Virus record (IMG/VR): IMGVR_UViG_3300044625_001067
Span: 97,473-161,472 of that record
From: a virus
Reading direction: 5' to 3' (one strand)
Length of the DNA stretch: 64,000 nucleotides
Position numbers and translations under genes: made by a program. The notes beneath the pieces are model-generated. The model was not told where the DNA came from, made no database searches, and saw only the letters and a list, made by a program, of their open reading frames with translations. This document shows positions 39,858-46,042 of this stretch, piece by piece. How positions within the stretch are numbered: the stretch's first letter is position 1; each line of letters begins with the position of its first letter.

Positions 39858-39930
39858 AGCGGTCGACGTGACTCGAACACGCGACTTTCTACTTGGAAGG
39901 AAGACACTCTACCGACTGAGTTACGACCGC
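39858..39930 (-). tRNA. tRNA-Gly (anticodon TCC), copy 2
   Basis: GCGGTCG/CGACCGC acceptor, loop CTTCCAA; one mismatch in the anticodon stem. Confidence 0.85.
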
Positions 39931-39965
39931 ATTTTGCTTTAGTGTAATTTTCGCGTAAGCGAAAA

Positions 39966-40039
39966 GGGTGATAGACGGGACTCGAACCCGCTAATTACTG
40001 GTTCACAACCAGTTGCCCATCCCTTAGGCTTCTACCACC
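39966..40039 (-). tRNA. tRNA-His (anticodon GTG)
   Basis: GGTGGTA/TATCACC acceptor with C73, ACTGG stem with loop TTGTGAA. The base before position 1 is T, so G-1 is not encoded. Confidence 0.9.
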
Positions 40040-40070
40040 ATTGTAGGGGAGTTTCTGACTAATTTAAGCT

Positions 40071-40117
40071 AGATGATTGTGTTTCCAATAACGAAGGAGT
40101 TAATTGCTGAATCATCT
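40071..40117 (-). repeat. 52-nt stem element, diverged copy 3
   Basis: AGATGATT/AATCATCT ends kept, centre changed and 5 nt shorter than copies 1-2. Between tRNA-fMet and tRNA-His. Confidence 0.75.
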
Positions 40118-40138
40118 ACTTTTCTGCAGAGCAGAAAA

Positions 40139-40212
40139 TGGCGGACCGGGGAATTGAACCCCTGTTCCTCTGGGTTATGGGCCCAGCGTGACTACCGTGA
40201 CACTCGTCCGCG
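40139..40212 (-). tRNA. Initiator tRNA-fMet (anticodon CAT)
   Basis: CTGGG stem with loop CCCATAA gives the GGG:CCC pairs of initiators, and the 1-72 pair is an unpaired C:C; D arm GTGTCACGGTAGTCAC. Acceptor CGCGGAC/GTCCGCC, A73. Confidence 0.85.
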
Positions 40213-40263
40213 TTACACCTATACTATAGCGTTTTTAGCTAGGAGTAAACTTCTCAAGGCAAG

Positions 40264-40334
40264 TTCCTAAGATAGGATTCGAACCTATATAATCTCCTTC
40301 AAAGGGAGGTGTCCTTCCGTTAGACGACTCAGGA
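40264..40334 (-). tRNA. tRNA-Gln (anticodon TTG)
   Basis: U1-A72 acceptor (TCCTGAG/CTTAGGA), loop CTTTGAA, TTCGAAT T loop. Confidence 0.85.
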
Positions 40335-40409
40335 TCGGCTGCCTTAAGTAGGGAGGCTATTATAGCCCCCTAAGATGAAAGTAAACTCTTGGCTAAGGTA
40401 GCAAGGAAA

Positions 40410-40528
40410 GGAGCAAGGTTGGACTTGAACCAACGGCTTGCTTTGCCCTCCAGCGTTACGGTCCTTTACCGAGGGTCTCTTGCGAGACTCAGAGGAGGTT
40501 GCCGCTCTACCAACTGAGCTACTTGCTC
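40410..40528 (-). tRNA. Expanded tRNA-like unit A (119 nt)
   Basis: Canonical acceptor (GAGCAAG/CTTGCTC), D arm (GCTC..GAGC) and T arm (GTTGG-TTCAAGT-CCAAC) enclose about 69 nt instead of 23. A CCTCC/GGAGG stem (40494-40498 with 40447-40451) holds two hairpins (GTCTC-GCAA-GAGAC and CGGT-AAAGG-ACCG). No 5+7+5 anticodon arm is visible. Confidence 0.6.
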
Positions 40529-40578
40529 TTTGCACCCTGAATTAAGTCAAGGAGCTAGAGTTCTCCGTAAAGAGAACA

Positions 40579-40660
40579 TACCCGCCGGGAGACTCGAACT
40601 CCCACGCCTTTCGGCACTAGTTCCTAAAACTAGCGTATATACCAGTTTCACCAGGCGGGC
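40579..40660 (-). tRNA. tRNA-Leu (anticodon TAG)
   Basis: Class II: GCCCGCC/GGCGGGT acceptor, CTAGT stem with loop TTTAGGA, long variable arm. Confidence 0.92.
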
Positions 40661-40688
40661 TTGACTGTGATCCCTATGAAAGGGAAAG

Positions 40689-40760
40689 AGCGAACGAAGG
40701 GATTTGAACCCTCGACATTCTCGTTGGCAACGAGGTACTCTACCGCTGAGTTACGTTCGC
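40689..40760 (-). tRNA. tRNA-Gly (anticodon GCC)
   Basis: GCGAACG/CGTTCGC acceptor, CCTCG stem with loop TTGCCAA. Confidence 0.9.
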
Positions 40761-40802
40761 ATTGCTCCTTGGAGCAGTTTTCTTCTGCTTTTACAGAAGG
40801 TA

Positions 40803-40890
40803 CGGAGAGAACAGGAATCGAACCTGCGCAGGGGGTCTCCCCCCTGTAACCGTTTTCAAGACGGTCTCCTCGTCCAGCCGGACTCTCTCC
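40803..40890 (-). tRNA. tRNA-Ser (anticodon TGA)
   Basis: Class II: GGAGAGA/TCTCTCC acceptor with G73, ACCGT stem with loop CTTGAAA, long variable arm. Confidence 0.92.
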
Positions 40891-40939
40891 AGTTACCGTA
40901 GCACGGTAAGTTTTAGCTAGAAAACCGGAAGGTTTTCAA

Positions 40940-41098
40940 TGGGAAATGTTGGATTTGAACCAACGCTCTCTCAACTGATCAGGTTGTGAGCGTGCTGTTA
41001 CAAAGGCGAAGGTCGGGGATCAATCCGCCATTCGACACTCGTACTGAAGCACTCACCTGGGTAATGTGCCCAGGGCTCTACCGCTGAGCTAATTTCCC
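40940..41098 (-). tRNA. Expanded tRNA-like unit B (159 nt)
   Basis: GGGAAAT/ATTTCCC acceptor, GCTC..GAGC D arm, GTTGG-TTCAAAT-CCAAC T arm. Just after the D arm comes CTGGG-CACATTA-CCCAG (CAT, but A33), then about 90 nt bounded by GTGAGTGCT and AGCACgCTCAC, then CAAC-CTGATCA-GTTG (GAT). Either arm could be the anticodon arm. Confidence 0.6.
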
Positions 41099-41104
41099 GT
41101 TAAC

Positions 41105-41142
41105 TCTGTTGACCGGAATTGAATCGGTCCCTGAACGTGCTG
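41105..41142 (-). pseudogene. tRNA 3'-half fragment
   Basis: ACCGA-TTCAATT-CCGGT T-arm with a short 3' tail but no 5' half. Lies between tRNA-Lys(TTT) and unit B. Confidence 0.4.
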
Positions 41143-41165
41143 CCGTTTTTCTGCAAAGCAGAAAA

Positions 41166-41237
41166 TGGGGCATCTCGGATTCGAACCGAGGACTGACCGG
41201 TTAAAAGCCGGATACTCTACCGCTGAGTTAATGCCCC
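41166..41237 (-). tRNA. tRNA-Lys (anticodon TTT), copy 1
   Basis: GGGGCAT/ATGCCCC acceptor, TCCGG stem with loop CTTTTAA. First tRNA behind the 41243 leader. Confidence 0.92.
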
Positions 41238-41242
41238 CCGTA

Positions 41243-41364
41243 TTAAATTTTCAAGTTGCCTTTTGCTTTCGCAAAAGCGGGGAGGAGGTGAAGGCGAAGC
41301 CCTCTCTCAACCACCCCTTTAGTATAACCGGTTTCGCCGAAAGGTGAAAGGGCGGGAAACCGCC
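41243..41364 (-). promoter_or_regulatory. tRNA-cluster promoter and leader, copy 2
   Basis: TATACT (41326-41321), TTTCACC-TTT-CGGCGAAA dyad, GGCGGTTTCCCGCCC; leader AAAGGGGTGGTTGAGAG and GGCAACTTGAAAATTTAA. Confidence 0.82.
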
Positions 41365-41367
41365 GTA

Positions 41368-41592
41368 TCAAAGGGTGAACTCAAATACAACCTTGCGAAC
41401 AAAGAAATCGTCAAGGTGCCCGTTGCCGTACATCCTGACGCAGTCCTGCAGCTTCGCAAGAATCTCGTCGTGGGTGGGAGCGGATGCCCCCTCTTCCAAA
41501 AGCTCGGTGAGTTCTCCAGCGATGGAGACACAAAGTTCGTGCTCCTTACGAGCACTCAACCCTTTAAGGGTGCCGAAAGTTGCTTGAGCCAT
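41368..41592 (-). CDS. Hypothetical protein, paralogue of the 34826 gene
   Basis: 74 aa from MAQATFGTLKGLSARKEHELCVSIAGELTELLEEG; ends GNGHLDDFFVRKVVFEF. Clear paralogue of 34826-35065. Embedded in the tRNA array. Confidence 0.7.
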   Translation of the reverse strand: MAQATFGTLKGLSARKEHELCVSIAGELTELLEEGASAPTHDEILAKLQDCVRMYGNGHLDDFFVRKVVFEFTL

Positions 41593-41623
41593 TTTGACTT
41601 GGAGGACCAACGGTAACAATTTA

Positions 41624-41687
41624 AGTTTAGCTGGTTTCACCGTGAAGCGAAAGGGTGGGAAACCGCCCCGGTTCGTTCGGTTAACTG
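41624..41687 (-). promoter_or_regulatory. Promoter/dyad element, weak
   Basis: TTTCGC-TTCAC-GGTGAAA dyad, GGGGCGGTTTCCCACCC; -10 reads TAAACT. Upstream of the 41592 gene. Confidence 0.65.
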
Positions 41688-41704
41688 AGCGAGTCACGGA
41701 GCAA

Positions 41705-41775
41705 AGCCCTGCCAGGGAATCGAACCCTGCTCTGCAGTTTACAAAACTGCTGCATCACCACAATGCTTGAAGGGC
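41705..41775 (-). tRNA. tRNA-Thr (anticodon TGT)
   Basis: GCCCTTC/GCAGGGC acceptor (one mismatch), GCAGT stem with loop TTTGTAA. Confidence 0.88.
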
Positions 41776-41805
41776 ATTTTCCTTGTAGTTCTTCGGGGAG
41801 AACAA

Positions 41806-41894
41806 CGGAAGATGTGAGATTCGAACTCACGGAGCTGCTTGCGCAGCTCAACGGTTTAGCAAACCGTCGCCTTCAACCACTCGGCCAATCTTCC
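41806..41894 (-). tRNA. tRNA-Ser (anticodon GCT)
   Basis: Class II: GGAAGAT/ATCTTCC with G73, ACGGT stem with loop TTGCTAA. Confidence 0.92.
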
Positions 41895-41914
41895 AAAATT
41901 TCTCGTTAGAGAAA

Positions 41915-41987
41915 TTGCCCCAACCGGATTCGAACCGGTATTTCCACCTTGAGAGGGTAGCGACCTAAGCCATTAGTCGATGAGGCC
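41915..41987 (-). tRNA. tRNA-Glu (anticodon CTC)
   Basis: CTACC stem with loop CTCTCAA, TTCGAAT T loop; 1-72 is G-A in acceptor GGCCTCA/TGGGGCA. Confidence 0.83.
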
Positions 41988-42024
41988 GTTTTCTGCGAAA
42001 AACAGAGAGTTTGCTTAAGCAAAG

Positions 42025-42097
42025 TAGGAATGACAGGATTCGAACCTGTGTATCTCGGTAATCGGCCGAAGGTATTAGGCCACTATACGACATTCTC
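42025..42097 (-). tRNA. Atypical tRNA-Ile-like (anticodon GAT, C33)
   Basis: Loop CCGATTA has C at the universally U position 33; acceptor GAGAATG/CATTCCT is imperfect. A normal tRNA-Ile(GAT) is at 43096, so this copy may be decaying or specialised. Confidence 0.65.
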
Positions 42098-42158
42098 AGA
42101 AAACGAGCAGTTACGTATGATGCTCAGCACAGGTTCCCCAGCAAAAGGGCTGAGAGGA

Positions 42159-42230
42159 TGGGAGCACTCGGGAACGACCCGAGGGCCTTTTCCGTGTCAA
42201 AGAAACGCTCTACCACTGAGCTATGCTCCC
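42159..42230 (-). tRNA. tRNA-Val (anticodon GAC)
   Basis: GGGAGCA/TGCTCCC acceptor, TTTCT stem with loop TTGACAC; unusual T loop GTCGTTC. Confidence 0.83.
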
Positions 42231-42341
42231 AACCGGAGCAGTCACGCTCCGTACCTAGTTTCCTATAATTGCCTACTCGTGTCATCGCGGAAGTTGACGA
42301 AACTTCTAGAACTTTCGGCTCAAGTGGTGTTAGGCACCTGA

Positions 42342-42496
42342 TTAAAGTGGAGAGACTCGAACTCCCATAGCAGGATTACGTCTAGCTGTCACCTGCACGG
42401 TGGTTGCAACCATGAGCTAGGAGGTTGCTATTTGTTCACAACCCCATCCGTATTGGCTGAATCCACACCGCCGTATACCAATTCCGGCACACTTTG
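42342..42496 (-). tRNA. Expanded tRNA-like unit C (155 nt)
   Basis: Acceptor CAAAGTG/CACTTTA (1-72 mismatched), class-II-like D arm (TGCCGGAATTGGTATACGG), T arm GGGAG-TTCGAGT-CTCTC. First loop after the D arm ATTCAGC would give anticodon TCA (UGA). The following 80 nt contain GGGGTTG/CAACCTC and TAGCT/AGCTA stems. Confidence 0.55.
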
Positions 42497-42555
42497 TTCT
42501 TAGCGTTTGAGGAGAACCTGAAGTAGGTCCCTCTTCTTTCTCTCTGTAAGAGAAA

Positions 42556-42628
42556 CTGGAGTGGGAGGGTTCGAACCTCCAACGAAGCGGTTAACAGCCG
42601 CACGATCTGCCAATTGATCTACACCCCA
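42556..42628 (-). tRNA. tRNA-Asn (anticodon GTT)
   Basis: TGGGGTG/CACTCCA acceptor with G73, TGCGG stem with loop CTGTTAA. Confidence 0.9.
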
Positions 42629-42766
42629 TTGAGCCCTGCATTACGGCAGAGGGTACTAAGAAGCACTCCGGGGTCGCGAGCGTCCCCATACGAGTAGGAA
42701 TCGTTACTGAAACCGGTTATTACTGTCCCTTAAGTTGCAAACCGACAACCTCGCTTAAGGAATTTT
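42629..42766. other. Non-tRNA stretch with a long hairpin
   Basis: CCTTAAG/CTTAAGG (7 bp) around GTTG/CAAC at about 42728-42762 on the minus strand; otherwise unassigned. Another structured spacer like the 52-nt elements. Confidence 0.45.
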
Positions 42767-42780
42767 CGCGAGTGCGAAAA

Positions 42781-42853
42781 TGGAGACAATCGGAATTGAA
42801 CCGATCACAAGTCGCTTGCGAAGCGTCCTCGCCACCCTGGAACATGTGCCCCC
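42781..42853 (-). tRNA. tRNA-Ala (anticodon CGC)
   Basis: GGGGGCA/TGTCTCC acceptor, GACGC stem (one mismatch) with loop TTCGCAA; D arm atypical. Confidence 0.8.
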
Positions 42854-42959
42854 GTTTTCCTATCGGAAAACAAAAGTTAGCCGATAGGGGACAGAGCGTC
42901 TCACCTCTGCGAGGAACGTTTCAGTTCGTTTTCCCCTTAGGGAAGTTGCCCGAAGGCAA

Positions 42960-43032
42960 TGGGTTTGGTGGGATTCGAACCCACAACATACCGGGTAAGA
43001 GCCGGTTACTCTGCCAATTGAGCTACAAACCC
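42960..43032 (-). tRNA. tRNA-Lys (anticodon CTT)
   Basis: GGGTTTG/CAAACCC acceptor, ACCGG stem with loop CTCTTAC. Confidence 0.92.
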
Positions 43033-43095
43033 GAACCCCAAGTTTAGAAAGCACCATCGCAGGTACTTGGGCAACCTTTTTCGCTAACGCGAAAA

Positions 43096-43168
43096 TGGGA
43101 ACGGCCTGATTTGAACAGGCGGCCTATCGGTTATCAACCGATTGCTCTTACCGCTGAGCTACGCTCCC
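43096..43168 (-). tRNA. tRNA-Ile (anticodon GAT)
   Basis: GGGAGCG/CGTTCCC acceptor, ATCGG stem with loop TTGATAA. First tRNA behind the 43175 leader. Confidence 0.92.
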
Positions 43169-43174
43169 TTGGTA

Positions 43175-43290
43175 CTAAATTGTCAAGTTGCCCCCCGGAA
43201 ACCGGGTCAGTAAGGAAAGCGGAAGCTTTCCAACCACCCCTTTAGTATAACCGGTTTTGCCGTAGGGCGAAAGGGCGGTTTACCGCCCCC
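43175..43290 (-). promoter_or_regulatory. tRNA-cluster promoter and leader, copy 3
   Basis: TATACT (43249-43244), TTTCGCC-TAC-GGCAAAA dyad, GGGCGGTAAACCGCCC; leader AAAGGGGTGGTTGG and GGCAACTTGACAATTTAG. Confidence 0.83.
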
Positions 43291-43346
43291 TTCACCCCTG
43301 GTCAACATTGAAGTATTCACTCAGGAATGCTTGCGTAAGCAAACAT

Positions 43347-43420
43347 GGCGAGAGGCAGGATTTGAACCTGCGATCTCCAGCTTATGAGACTGGCGAGATA
43401 CCGGGCTTCTCCACTCCGCT
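43347..43420 (-). tRNA. tRNA-Met (anticodon CAT), initiator-like D arm
   Basis: CCAGT stem with loop CTCATAA; D arm GGAGAAGCCCGGTATCTC resembles bacterial initiators but the GGG:CCC pairs are missing. Acceptor pairs only with a bulge. Confidence 0.75.
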
Positions 43421-43476
43421 ATAAAGACCTAGTATTTCAGTTCGGTTTTCGTTTTACGAAAAATGCCCAAGGGCAA

Positions 43477-43584
43477 TGGGTATGGACAGGATTCGAACCT
43501 GCAATGCCAGAGGCGACTGCTGTACTTACAGCCCACTATTCCCAAGAACCGTGTACACAATTCCTGCTTCAGTGAGACATACCC
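43477..43584 (-). tRNA. Expanded tRNA-like unit D (108 nt)
   Basis: GGGTATG/CATACCC acceptor, GCAGG-TTCGAAT-CCTGT T arm. In between lie a CAC/GTG D-like arm, GTTC-TTGG-GAAT and the perfect GCTGT-AAGT-ACAGC hairpin, but no 7-nt anticodon loop. Confidence 0.55.
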
Positions 43585-43607
43585 GTGAAGTTTCCGATAG
43601 GAAACAA

Positions 43608-43690
43608 TGGGAGCGGTAGGATTCGAACCTACGAAGCATTGAGCAACCGGGTTACAGCCGGTCTCCTTTGACCACTCGGAGAACACTCCC
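43608..43690 (-). tRNA. tRNA-Tyr (anticodon GTA), copy 2
   Basis: Class II: GGGAGTG/CGCTCCC acceptor, ACCGG stem with loop CTGTAAC. Confidence 0.92.
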
Positions 43691-43885
43691 ATTTTGCTCT
43701 GCAGACACTGCTTTGGGTTGAGCCACCCCCTACTTTGTATCTCTAAAGTAGTAAAATAGGTTCTTCTAATTGCGGTTTTAACCGCATAACGAGAGAAGTT
43801 TTTGGATTTCGAAGAAACCTTTGCACCCCTTAAACTACCCAAGCATGGAGCTCAGGGGCTGAGTCGAACAGCCATTTCTCTCTTT
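43691..43885. other. Spacer with hairpins and a tRNA 3'-half remnant
   Basis: Minus strand: GGCTG-TTCGACT-CAGCC T arm with 3' tail near 43846-43878 lacking a 5' half; CTACTTT/AAAGTAG and GCGGTTAAAACCGC hairpins near 43728-43790. Confidence 0.45.
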
Positions 43886-43905
43886 TATTTTCGCGTGAGC
43901 GAAAA

Positions 43906-43986
43906 TGGGTCAGGTGGGACTCGAACCCACGGTGTTTGTATATCCGGTTAAAAGCCGGGACCTGTCGCCGCTAAGGTAACTGACCC
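43906..43986 (-). tRNA. tRNA-Lys (anticodon TTT), copy 2, long variable loop
   Basis: GGGTCAG/CTGACCC acceptor, CCGG stem with loop CTTTTAA; 12-nt variable loop and unusual D arm (ACCT..AGGT). First tRNA behind the 43992 leader. Confidence 0.78.
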
Positions 43987-43991
43987 ATGGT

Positions 43992-44105
43992 GTTAAATTG
44001 TCAAGTTGCCTCCCGCAAGAGCGGAAGCGAGGCGGAAGCCGAGCTTCCCAACCACCCCTTTACTATAGCGTTTTTCACCGGGCAAGTAAAGCGGGGAAAC
44101 CGCCC
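43992..44105 (-). promoter_or_regulatory. tRNA-cluster promoter and leader, copy 4
   Basis: TATAGT (44067-44062), dyad weak, GGGCGGTTTCCCCGC; leader AAGGGGTGGTTGGGAAG and GGCAACTTGACAATTTAA. The most upstream start of the array. Confidence 0.8.
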
Positions 44106-44144
44106 TCTTGAACCCCCAGTCGCAAGCTAGCTTAGCGCACCCTC

Positions 44145-44378
44145 TCAAAAGTAAACCTTTTTAAGGCTGTCGAATACTTCTGCAATCTCGGTGAATCCTA
44201 GATAGCGAACGAAGTCCACAAGGAGACCGTCGGCTTTCACGTGGTCACTCTTTATGTCCCCGATCGTATTTACTTCTTGACTCTCTCTAATCTGATTCAA
44301 GTCTTTCAGTGTCTGTTGGGCTTTGAGAAAGTTTTCAACTTTCTGCTCAATTAAGTAACGTTCGGTATGGTCTTCCAT
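44145..44378 (-). CDS. Hypothetical protein (77 aa)
   Basis: MEDHTERYLIEQKVENFLKAQQTLKDLNQIRES..; helical; DGLLVDFVRYLGFTEIAEVFDSL end. Unknown. Confidence 0.6.
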   Translation of the reverse strand: MEDHTERYLIEQKVENFLKAQQTLKDLNQIRESQEVNTIGDIKSDHVKADGLLVDFVRYLGFTEIAEVFDSLKKVYF

Positions 44379-44412
44379 AATTCTCGCGTGGTTTGCGTAA
44401 AGTGAGTATAGG

Positions 44413-44568
44413 TCAGTAACCAGCTTTCTCTAGAGCTTCGCGTACCCTGTCGATTTCGTCGTCCCAAGCGTACATTCCATCTAAGCTGACTAGCCTTGCG
44501 GTCAAGGCATCAAAAGCCAGCAAAATCTCTTTGCTGTCACGTTCGTTAGCTTTGGTTTCGTTGGACAT
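44413..44568 (-). CDS. Small hypothetical protein (51 aa)
   Basis: MSNETKANERDSKEILLAFDALTARLVSLDGMYAWDDEIDRV..; acidic helical, behind the promoter at 44594. Confidence 0.6.
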   Translation of the reverse strand: MSNETKANERDSKEILLAFDALTARLVSLDGMYAWDDEIDRVREALEKAGY

Positions 44569-44593
44569 GGCGTTGACGGGTTTGACTGTGGTA

Positions 44594-44637
44594 ACTATAG
44601 CGGTTTTCACAGGGGAAGTAAAGCCGGGAAACCGCCC
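44594..44637 (-). promoter_or_regulatory. Promoter/dyad element
   Basis: TTTACT-17-TATAGT (44599-44594), GGGCGGTTTCCCGGC upstream; dyad weak. Confidence 0.75.
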
Positions 44638-44644
44638 TGCTAGC

Positions 44645-45022
44645 TCAGTTCCAGGGTGCAAACAATTCGCCGCTCCCGTACCCAGTTAGCGTATTCATTA
44701 CTCGACCCCACCACGAGGTTCTTCGATTAAGGACTCTGCGTGCCTGGGCGTAAGAGACGGAGGGCACGGATACCTCCGTGACACCGTTGTTCGAGCGAAA
44801 GGAAACCCAGTGTCCCACCCACTTCCAAGGGCTAACCAGAACTGCGTCCCCGTTGCTGCCAAGGTAAGCACTCTCACAGAAGACTATATAAGAGTATTCT
44901 CCTACTTCTTCGCCTGTCTCAGGGTGATTGAAGTGTGTGGTCACCGTAACCTGCTTGTCTGAGTGATTGTCAATCGAAAACAATGTAGTTTTCTCGATGA
45001 GCGAAGGTTTTGTGGAGAACAT
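44645..45022 (-). CDS. Hypothetical protein (125 aa)
   Basis: MFSTKPSLIEKTTLFSIDNHSDKQVTVTTHFNHPETGEEVGEYSYIVF..; beta-rich, Trp-rich C-terminus. Unknown. Confidence 0.6.
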   Translation of the reverse strand: MFSTKPSLIEKTTLFSIDNHSDKQVTVTTHFNHPETGEEVGEYSYIVFCESAYLGSNGDAVLVSPWKWVGHWVSFRSNNGVTEVSVPSVSYAQARRVLNRRTSWWGRVMNTLTGYGSGELFAPWN

Positions 45023-45052
45023 TGGTTTGCTTGTGTGTACTAACAATGGAGG

Positions 45053-45241
45053 TTAGACTCCGAACTTAACCTTCTCAACTTCGAACCAGTCCCCGTCGTC
45101 TTCTGGAGGTTCATTCGGTAAGCCAAGGTTGAAGCCAGCTGTCAAAGCAGAGACCTCAGTTGAATGGGCAGAGACGAGTCGGCTTTTCCGAATGTCAAAG
45201 TCTCCCCATCTGAAAATTAGGAGGACGAAAATGTGGTCCAT
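45053..45241 (-). CDS. Small hypothetical protein (62 aa)
   Basis: MDHIFVLLIFRWGDFDIRKSRLVSAHSTEVSALTAG..; behind the promoter at 45268. Unknown. Confidence 0.6.
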   Translation of the reverse strand: MDHIFVLLIFRWGDFDIRKSRLVSAHSTEVSALTAGFNLGLPNEPPEDDGDWFEVEKVKFGV

Positions 45242-45267
45242 TGTGAGCTGGTGATACTTGCCTTTAA

Positions 45268-45312
45268 AGTATACCGTGTCTGCCGAGCAGGAACAAGGGC
45301 GGGAAACCGCCC
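45268..45312 (-). promoter_or_regulatory. Promoter/dyad element
   Basis: TTGTTC-17-TATACT (45273-45268), CCTGC-TCG-GCAGACA dyad, GGGCGGTTTCCCGCCC upstream. Confidence 0.83.
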
Positions 45313-45347
45313 TTAACGGGACTGTCAACCCTACAACCCGTACAAGC

Positions 45348-45788
45348 TTACGGCATTGTGCGATTGAAAAAGTCGTAGCCAGGGTAGTCTCCTCCCCAAC
45401 TGAAAAATTCGTAAGTGATGTCCTTAAACTTCCGGGTACTCGCCAGCTTCTGGTCAATAGACCAGCCGTATTGAAGAAGATTGTAAAGGCTCCTGGCGAA
45501 CCCTTGATGGAGTCTCAGGAGAAAAACTGCCTCGTCCGTTCCTTGAACCTTACGAACTTTCCACAGGGCTTTTAGTAGCTTTTCGCACGCCTCATAGAGA
45601 ACTTTAAACCGTCTTTTCTTACCTACAGGAAAAATCTTGTACTTTTCGTAGTTTGCTTCCGCCTCAATTACGTCTGCGTGGGCAGTCTCAAAGTCTAGGT
45701 CGTTGTCAGCAACCATGAAGAAATTCCCTGAGACAATCCCACCAGAGCACTCTGTTGGCAGAGCGATGGTGTCGTAGTTGATTTTCAT
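45348..45788 (-). CDS. Hypothetical protein (146 aa)
   Basis: MKINYDTIALPTECSGGIVSGNFFMVADNDLDFETAHADVIEAEANYEKYKIF..; helical CEKLLKALWKVRKVQGTDEAVFLLRLHQGF. Unknown. Confidence 0.6.
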   Translation of the reverse strand: MKINYDTIALPTECSGGIVSGNFFMVADNDLDFETAHADVIEAEANYEKYKIFPVGKKRRFKVLYEACEKLLKALWKVRKVQGTDEAVFLLRLHQGFARSLYNLLQYGWSIDQKLASTRKFKDITYEFFSWGGDYPGYDFFNRTMP

Positions 45789-45833
45789 GGTTAAATTCGG
45801 AGTTTCCAGGGACAAGGTGTAAACTGAGTCGAG

Positions 45834-46004
45834 TTAAAGCATTGGGAGGGGTTTCAACAGGACCCCGTCGTACCCCTCATCGGTAAGCTCCTGCCGGTAC
45901 GCTTCAGCGTCCCTCTTATGCACAAAAAGACGCAGACGGGAATCTTCGAAACCAAAGGAGTCAACAAACCCGTAAGGTTCGATCATTACCGCAAAAACTT
46001 CCAT
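45834..46004 (-). CDS. Small hypothetical protein (56 aa)
   Basis: ATG 46004, TAA 45834: MEVFAVMIEPYGFVDSFGFED.. to ..DGVLLKPLPML. Leftmost-running first gene of the minus-strand half, 39 nt from its promoter. Confidence 0.65.
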   Translation of the reverse strand: MEVFAVMIEPYGFVDSFGFEDSRLRLFVHKRDAEAYRQELTDEGYDGVLLKPLPML

Positions 46005-46042
46005 GTCCTTTTCCCTGAGGGGCGGTGTTGCCCTGTGTGTAT

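Larger units (their letters stand above)
36136..43905 (-). repeat. Family of tRNA-trailer hairpins
   Basis: Short perfect inverted repeats directly 3' of tRNA genes, each with its own arm sequence: near 36136-36153 (GTTTTGC/GCAAAAC), 39731-39744 (TTTCGC/GCGAAA), 39840-39856, 39948-39965 (TTTTCGC/GCGAAAA), 40120-40138 (TTTTCTGC/GCAGAAAA), 41149-41165, 41897-41914, 42009-42022, 42767-42780, 42855-42870, 43079-43095, 43332-43345, 43447-43462, 43590-43606, 43886-43905. No T-run follows, so they look like processing or 3'-end structures rather than terminators. Confidence 0.8.

Noticed and set aside
40410-42496. Group I introns in the long tRNA-like units
   Set aside because: Inserts are 30-90 nt, too short for P3-P7 cores, and I see no P7-like conserved elements.
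33021-43842. Many 60-100 aa frames across the tRNA array
   Set aside because: They translate tRNA sequence (recurring ...IEP.T.., ..LSY..) and have no independent support.
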